The notes under the pieces were generated by a model. That model worked only from the letters and a program-made list of their open reading frames with translations. It was not told where the DNA came from and did not search any database. Positions 33,990 through 38,283 of a DNA stretch of 38,283 bases are shown piece after piece; positions within the stretch are counted from its first letter, which is position 1; each line of letters starts with the position of its first letter. The DNA is taken from the NCBI GenBank assembly GCA_009733575.1, contig ML769881.1, positions 1 to 38,283 on the forward strand, in the 5' to 3' direction. The stretch comes from Gymnopus androsaceus JB14. Taxonomy: Eukaryota > Basidiomycota > Agaricomycetes > Agaricales > Omphalotaceae. Made by a program: the position numbers and the translations under genes.

Positions 33990-34400
33990 CCTAGATGGAT
34001 AGGATAGGATGGGATTGGTACATACAACAGATGCACTGTACTTAGGATACAATAGGATAGAATTAGTATGTACAACAGGATGTAATGTACTTAGGATAGG
34101 ATAGGATAGGATAGGATAGAATTAGTATGTAAAACAGGATGCAATGTACTTAGGATAGGATAGGATTAGTATGTACAACAGGATGTAATGTACTTAGGAT
34201 AGGATATTTTTAGTATGTACAACAGGATGCAATGTACTTAGGATAGGAATCAATGAATTATCACTGTAAAATTTGAGCTAGGATACAGTGGGATGGGATG
34301 GAGCATCCTAAACCAGGAAAAACTCAAATAGCATCCCATCCCATCCTATCCCATCCTATCTTATCCATGACATGCAAGAAGAACATCCTATCCCATCTTA
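33990..34400 (+). repeat. GGATA satellite array 2 (composite ~55 bp unit) and inverted tail
   Basis: Units read TTAGTATGTACAACAGGATG, then CAATGTACTTAGGATAGGAT, repeated about five times to 34250. From about 34325 the motif appears inverted (CATCCCATCCTATCCCATCC) leading into the right terminal repeat. Confidence 0.82.
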
Positions 34401-34448
34401 TCCAAGCTTAGTCATTAGGATTATCCCAAGTTTACTAGAACTCTAGTT

Positions 34449-35174
34449 TAGAGATGGGCACGAATAGCGAATATTCATGAGTATTCATGAATATTTAGCC
34501 ATTCGTTACTCGCGAATAATGAGTCACGAGTGACAAATATATTCGTTACACGAGTACTTACTCGAGTATAAATAGCCACTTTGATGTCACAAATATTCGT
34601 GGTACTTTATTCATGAATATTCGCGAATATTCGCCGATATCACGTGCTCGTTAGCACGAGCATGTGAGGTATTCATTACTTGAGCAAAAATTCAATATAT
34701 AACTTAATTCGGCTATGTTTGAATATGTATATAATGTTATTGACATGTAACTGTAATAAAATCTGTGTGGCTTAGTGGTTATGGGCGCCGACTCTGGATT
34801 AAGGTCAGGCCTTCCTGTGATAGCTGACCAGCAGAGTTCAATTCTCAGTACCGCCACAATTTTGTGTCATGTAATAGTACTCGGAAATGTATACAGACTG
34901 TATTTATATTATTATTAAACACTAATATAGTACTTCAACATTATTACTTACATGTTCGAGCCTATATTTACTTTATTTGTAATGTTGTTAATTAATCACA
35001 AGTATACTCGAGTATTTGTCCTAAAATACTCGTTATTCACGAATATCTATTCGCGAATATATGTCTGTACAAATATTCGAGTATATACTCGAGTATAAAT
35101 AGTGGATTTGAGGTGACAAATATTCGTACCACGAATAACGAATATACTCGAGTATGTATTCGTGCCCACCTCTA
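34449..35174. mobile_element. hAT-type MITE 3 with perfect 8-bp TSD, CGAATA/ACTCGAGT arrays
   Basis: 726-bp element. The left end is TAGAGATGGGCACGAATA and the reverse complement of the right end is TAGAGGTGGGCACGAATA. Perfect 8-bp duplications CTCTAGTT lie at 34441-34448 and 35175-35182. Subterminal regions are filled with CGAATATTC and ACTCGAGTA palindromes. TIR and TSD type match MITEs 1 and 2, but the subterminal motif is quite different. It carries a tRNA-like segment and no transposase. Confidence 0.88.
34764..34858 (+). other. tRNA-derived (SINE-like) segment with A and B boxes
   Basis: TGGCTTAGTGG (34768-34778) fits a pol III A box and GAGTTCAATTCTC (34834-34846) a B box. The 3' GCCACA can pair with TGTGGC at the start, tRNA-like with a long variable region. 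The anticodon stem does not fold well, so a functional tRNA is unlikely; a tRNA-derived SINE head or tRNA pseudogene caught in the MITE is more probable. Confidence 0.5.
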
Positions 35175-35332
35175 CTCTAGTTATAGGATTATCCTGTCAT
35201 ATGTGGTTCCTGTTATCCCCTCGGAGTGTTAGCTAGCTTACCAACAGATTCTACCTCTTGGCTGCTCTTCACTGAGTGTGTTAAAAAATGCCTACTCAAG
35301 TGACTTGCGTGGCAGTTGTATGAGAATCAGGC

Positions 35333-35913
35333 TTAGTTTTATCTAAGCAGATGAGGACTGTCCATCATTTTTTAAACACATTTAAACACTCTGTTTAAGT
35401 AGCAAATTTCTTCACATATTAGAGGGGAGGAGAGTGTGGTCATGTGATTAATCATGTGACCAGTAACATGACTGTGACTCACTCGCTAATATCCAAAGGA
35501 AAATCAAACATGTCAATAATATGCTGTGAGATATAGTCATGTGATCATGGAAAAGTTAAGGTCCATACATGACCTAGGTGTAGGTGGGTTAGGGGTTAGG
35601 GTTAGGTTAGGGGTTAGGAGGTTAGGGGTTAGGTGGTTAGGGTTAGGGGTAAGGACAAAGTCTGGGGTGCAGGGCTTGCCCCGCTGTTAATGAAGCTGTG
35701 CAGTCTCAGGATGAGTACTAAGGGCCTGGGAAAGAATGAAGTAAGATAGTAGTCCAACACACAGGGCAGGGGGGGTGTCAGTTTTTTCCCACAATGCCCC
35801 GTTCAGGCTCTACGTAAATATTTAGTTTTGTTTAATTATGTTTAAACAATATAACTCTGTTTAGATGTGTTTAAATAACGCTGGACAATCCTTACATGTT
35901 TAGAGAAAACTAA
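35333..35913. mobile_element. Inverted-repeat element with 56-bp TIRs, TTAGGG-like core
   Basis: The left end (TTAGTTTTATCTAA..AGGACTGTCCA..TTTAAACACAT) and the reverse complement of the right end (TTAGTTTTCTCTAA..AGGATTGTCCA..TTTAAACACAT) match at about 46 of 56 positions. There is no coding capacity. The core contains the telomere-like tract at about 35584-35655 and a GGGCTTGCCCC-type palindrome near 35671. No clear target duplication. Confidence 0.65.
35584..35655 (+). repeat. Interstitial TTAGGG-like tract
   Basis: About ten degenerate copies of (G)GTTAGGG with variants (GGTTAGGGGTTAGGG, GGAGGTTAGG). TTAGGG is the telomere unit of most filamentous fungi; here it is internal to an inverted-repeat element rather than a chromosome end. 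Confidence 0.8.
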
Positions 35914-36011
35914 TACTTTTGCAGGTTGTATAAGCTTGTTAGGTAACTCGCAGGATTCCCTGAGAGTTGGAGTATCATTGCGTGGCAACATAAATGCTCC
36001 CAATTCACGCT

Positions 36012-36178
36012 AAGTCATTTGTTGAGTCAGTGTATTTGACCCATGCTTGGGTGTTTCACCTGGGATACGTGAAGTCATTTGTTGAGCTGGTGTACTTGAC
36101 CTGTGCCTCGGTGTTTGTGCAGATACGCAAAGTTGTTTGTTGAGTCAGTGTACTTGACCCGGGCTTTGGTGTTTGCTT
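36012..36178 (+). repeat. Tandem repeat, three copies of ~59 bp
   Basis: Copies start at 36012, 36072 and about 36130, each beginning AAGTCATTTGTTGAGTCAG (or a close variant) followed by TGTACTTGACCC and GGTGTTT. Copies are diverged by several substitutions. Confidence 0.8.
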
Positions 36179-36317
36179 TCCCCCTCAATTAGTTCAGCAT
36201 GTTGTTGTACATTAGTTGGCTTTTCACAACCTTCCTCCAATACAAACCTTTTTCATTTGCACTGCCTGTGCCTCTGTTGAGTGCTTTTCTTTACAAATCC
36301 ACCTGAGGCTCTAGCCT

Positions 36318-36918
36318 TATTAAAATAAAGCCCAACAACTTGTTGTAGGTGCATTTTAATATTTGCGACAGCTATATAGAGCCTACAGTACTGACAGGAG
36401 AACCCTAACCATAGTATGATAAGATGGGGCCATATCTCGGGAACAAGGGACCATGAGAAAAAACGGAAAAGGCTACACCCCGTTATTTTTGGCCCTCTTT
36501 CTGATGGTGGTATCTATTTAACCCTAACCCTAAAATTTAATTATGCCAAAAAAGGAAATTTTCGCACTGTTTTGATCAGGTCTCTATGTTAGGGTAAGCA
36601 CAAGACATAGAGACCTGATCAAAACAGTGCCGAACAAACAGTGCACATAGGTTAGGGTTAGGATGGTTAGGGTTTAGGGGTTGAGGATAAAAATGGGGGT
36701 GTGGGGGCTTGCCCCCACTGTTATAATATTAGTCATCATTAGGGTTAGGATATGAGGTAGGGTTAGGGTTGGGTGCAGGTGACCTGTATGAGCATGAGAA
36801 AAGTGTCCTTTTTTTCCCACGGGCTCTCGTTCTCTCTTTATAGATATTATGACTTTGGTGCTGACAAGTTGAAATATTAAAATGCACCTCCGAGAACTTG
36901 TTGGGGTTTATTTTAATA
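36318..36918. mobile_element. Inverted-repeat element with 47-bp TIRs and telomere-like tracts
   Basis: The left end TATTAAAATAAAGCCCAACA and the reverse complement of the right end TATTAAAATAAACCCCAACA continue through GGTGCATTTTAATATTT, about 42 of 47 matching. 601 bp with no ORF. The core has CCCTAACCCTAA (about 36520) and GGTTAGGG-type tracts (36641-36680, 36740-36772), a GGGGGCTTGCCCCC palindrome (about 36704) and a perfect hairpin. The core resembles that of the 35333 element although the ends differ. Confidence 0.68.
36564..36630. repeat. Perfect 26-bp inverted repeat, 15-nt loop
   Basis: The arms 36564-36589 and 36605-36630 (GCACTGTTTTGATCAGGTCT..) are exactly complementary and separated by 15 nt. 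It could form a cruciform or an RNA hairpin; it is not a simple rho-type terminator because no T run follows. Confidence 0.92.
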
Positions 36919-36962
36919 CTGCTAAAGAACCAGCTGACAAATCAAATAGTAGTAGAGGGAAC

Positions 36963-38283
36963 CTTTGACAACCTCCTTCCTTGCATTAATTAAACCTTTC
37001 TGATTGAATTTGTTGTTTGGTTGGTTTTCATACCTAGCACAAATCTAACTCATCAGTGTCAGCATGAGCACCTAATGCAAAAAACCAGATGTCATGCCCA
37101 GTACCACCGTTTTCACTATCTCCAACCCCCAAGCCCTTCCGATCTCATGCATAACTTACCCTACTGAACTGACAACAACCCGCTAAGTCCATGACGTATC
37201 CCAGCTACTTCCGTACATGCTTACTACTCACCAATCCCACATCCTGCATGTATATAACCTGTAAACTCCCTTGGAGGATCCCTTGTCTTGATATTAACTT
37301 GTTTACTCCCTTATCTCTTGTTTTCTCTCTATTTTTCTTATACTCTTGTCAATCCATCTATTTTCTCAATATATGCTTGTTCTGGCTTCCGTCAACTACT
37401 CAATGTCGGCTCATACAACTAGACTCAGAACTCACATTCAGAAGTTTTGGCATTCCCAATCCACCCGCTTCTTACTACTAGTCTTTGACTAGTCCACCCG
37501 CATGCAGATTCGATCGCGGATCTTGCCCACCTTTCATACTAAAGGCCACAAAGCTACTCTCAGTACCTTTCCCTAAGACTATTGACCCCGGTCTTACACA
37601 AGATAGAGGTTGTACCTCTTTTACACAATGCAGAGGGCTGAGGAAAAACTGATGAAAGAACATTAGAGACAGTGTTTGAATGACATGAAAGTTAAACACT
37701 TAAAAAGGTAATTAATTTCAGTCATGTTCAGAAAATAACACCAACCTCTGGAACGAGGGTTAGGGGATATAGATTGAGAGAGGAAGAAACAGTACTTTGA
37801 GTATCTGTCACCATTTGGGAATGTTCAGCAGGAACTGCCCCATTTGCATATGCTTGTTTGTATAAATTGGCTTTGGTAGCAGTTTTGGATGTGACCTTAG
37901 TAGGTTGGGTAGTAGAGGCCCCACCATTTCACATTTTCATCTTGTCAGCCACCTTTGGGCCTGGTTTAGATTTCAACCCTCTGCTGCTGGTCTTATTATC
38001 CAGATTGTCCATGCCACCACTGGATGCTCTTGACTTCTTTGTTGGCTGGGCCTCCAAGGAAGCCATATCCATGAGAAAGAAACAAAAGGAGAAATGAGAA
38101 GAAGAAATGAGAACAGAAATGAAATGAGAACAGAAATGAAAAAGAAGTGGAAGAAATGAAGAAACAAGAATCATGTTGATGAGTTAGCTTTGTGCTGGGT
38201 ATGAAAACTGACCAAACAACAATCACCCCAATCAGATTCAATCCAAAAGGTTTAATTTAATGCAAGGAAGGAGGTTGTTGAAG
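36963..38283. mobile_element. Long-TIR transposon, deletion derivative, cut by the window end
   Basis: Beginning at about 36963, CTTTGACAACCTCCTTCCTT and the ~95 bp that follow match the reverse complement of the last ~110 bases of the window (CTTCAACAACCTCCTTCCTT..), including TTTTCATACC.AGCACAAA.CTAACTCATCA, with one 17-bp indel. It is thus an inverted-repeat element of at least 1.3 kb whose right end may extend beyond the window. It retains the 5' end of one minus-strand gene near its right side; 37191-37740 has no supportable gene. Confidence 0.72.
37744..38072 (-). pseudogene. N-terminal remnant of a transposon gene
   Basis: An ATG at 38072 starts MDMASLEAQPTKKSRASSGG and then a Lys/Ser/Pro-rich, nuclear-type stretch (KTSSRGLKSKPGPKVADK). 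An in-frame TGA at 37931-37929 is followed in the same frame by NGGASTTQPTKVTSK and ATKANLYKQAYANGAVPAEH to about 37744, where a GT donor is possible. No downstream exons are found before the left terminal repeat, so the rest was probably lost by internal deletion. Family not identified; it is not obviously homologous to the Plavaka accessory gene. Confidence 0.5.

Larger units (their letters stand above)
32662..35195. mobile_element. Terminal-inverted-repeat element built of GGATA satellite arrays
   Basis: A 59-bp left repeat (32662-32720: AGGATTATCCT..GTTCTAGTAA..TGACTAAGCTTG) matches the reverse complement of the right end (34403-34448 continuing at 35183-35195 once the hAT MITE and its duplication are removed) at about 80% identity over the same length. 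Inside are two GGATA-rich arrays flanking a 0.7-kb unique core. No transposase is recognised. It begins 16 bp from the MULE end. The superfamily is undetermined and the flanking duplication is not evident. Confidence 0.62.

Noticed and set aside
34764..34858. Functional tRNA gene
   Set aside because: A and B boxes are present but the anticodon arm does not form a standard five-pair stem with a U33 loop, and it lies within a MITE.
35584..36775. True chromosome end (telomere)
   Set aside because: TTAGGG-like tracts are short, degenerate, in both orientations and followed by more than 1.5 kb of other repeats.

Overview
This window is nuclear DNA from a filamentous fungus, most likely a mushroom-forming basidiomycete (Agaricomycetes). 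Introns are about 45-65 nt with GT..AG ends. There is an expanded-family F-box gene, a fungal CHK/APH-type kinase relic, Plavaka (KDZ) and FAR1/MULE transposases of basidiomycete type, and TTAGGG-like repeats. All gene models were spliced by eye and no similarity search was run.

Positions 1 to about 8.96 kb are a host gene block: the 5' part of an MDR/quinone-reductase-like gene, a broken HGDL-motif phosphotransferase, an intact 570-aa F-box protein, a 966-aa two-exon protein with a long Ser/Pro-rich tail, and a small divergent gene. This block is rich in CpG.

From about 8.97 kb to the end the window is almost entirely nested mobile DNA. In order it holds: a small TA-flanked inverted-repeat element; a hAT-type MITE with 8-bp target duplications and a solo LTR inside it; a second hAT MITE; a Ty1/copia element on the minus strand whose 3' LTR is split by a 10.5-kb Plavaka/KDZ transposon and whose RNase H region is split by a gag-only LTR element, itself split by a MITE; a MULE element with a FAR1/MULE transposase and an intact C48 (Ulp1-like) protease ORF; a terminal-inverted-repeat element built of GGATA satellite arrays and invaded by a third hAT MITE; two further inverted-repeat elements carrying TTAGGG-like tracts; and the start of another long-inverted-repeat element cut by the window edge.

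The Plavaka element is the centrepiece. Its genes can be spliced almost completely. A minus-strand pair (an unassigned, possibly DUF6532-like, 567-codon protein and a probable TET/JBP 2-oxoglutarate dioxygenase) is arranged divergently from a plus-strand Plavaka transposase, with a CpG-rich divergent promoter between them. In these models I count 15 in-frame stops, and every one is TGA where CGA (Arg) is plausible. Gene bodies are strongly CpG-poor while the promoter is not. The picture is of a transposon carrying a 5-methylcytosine-oxidising enzyme that has itself been eroded by CpG C-to-T mutation.
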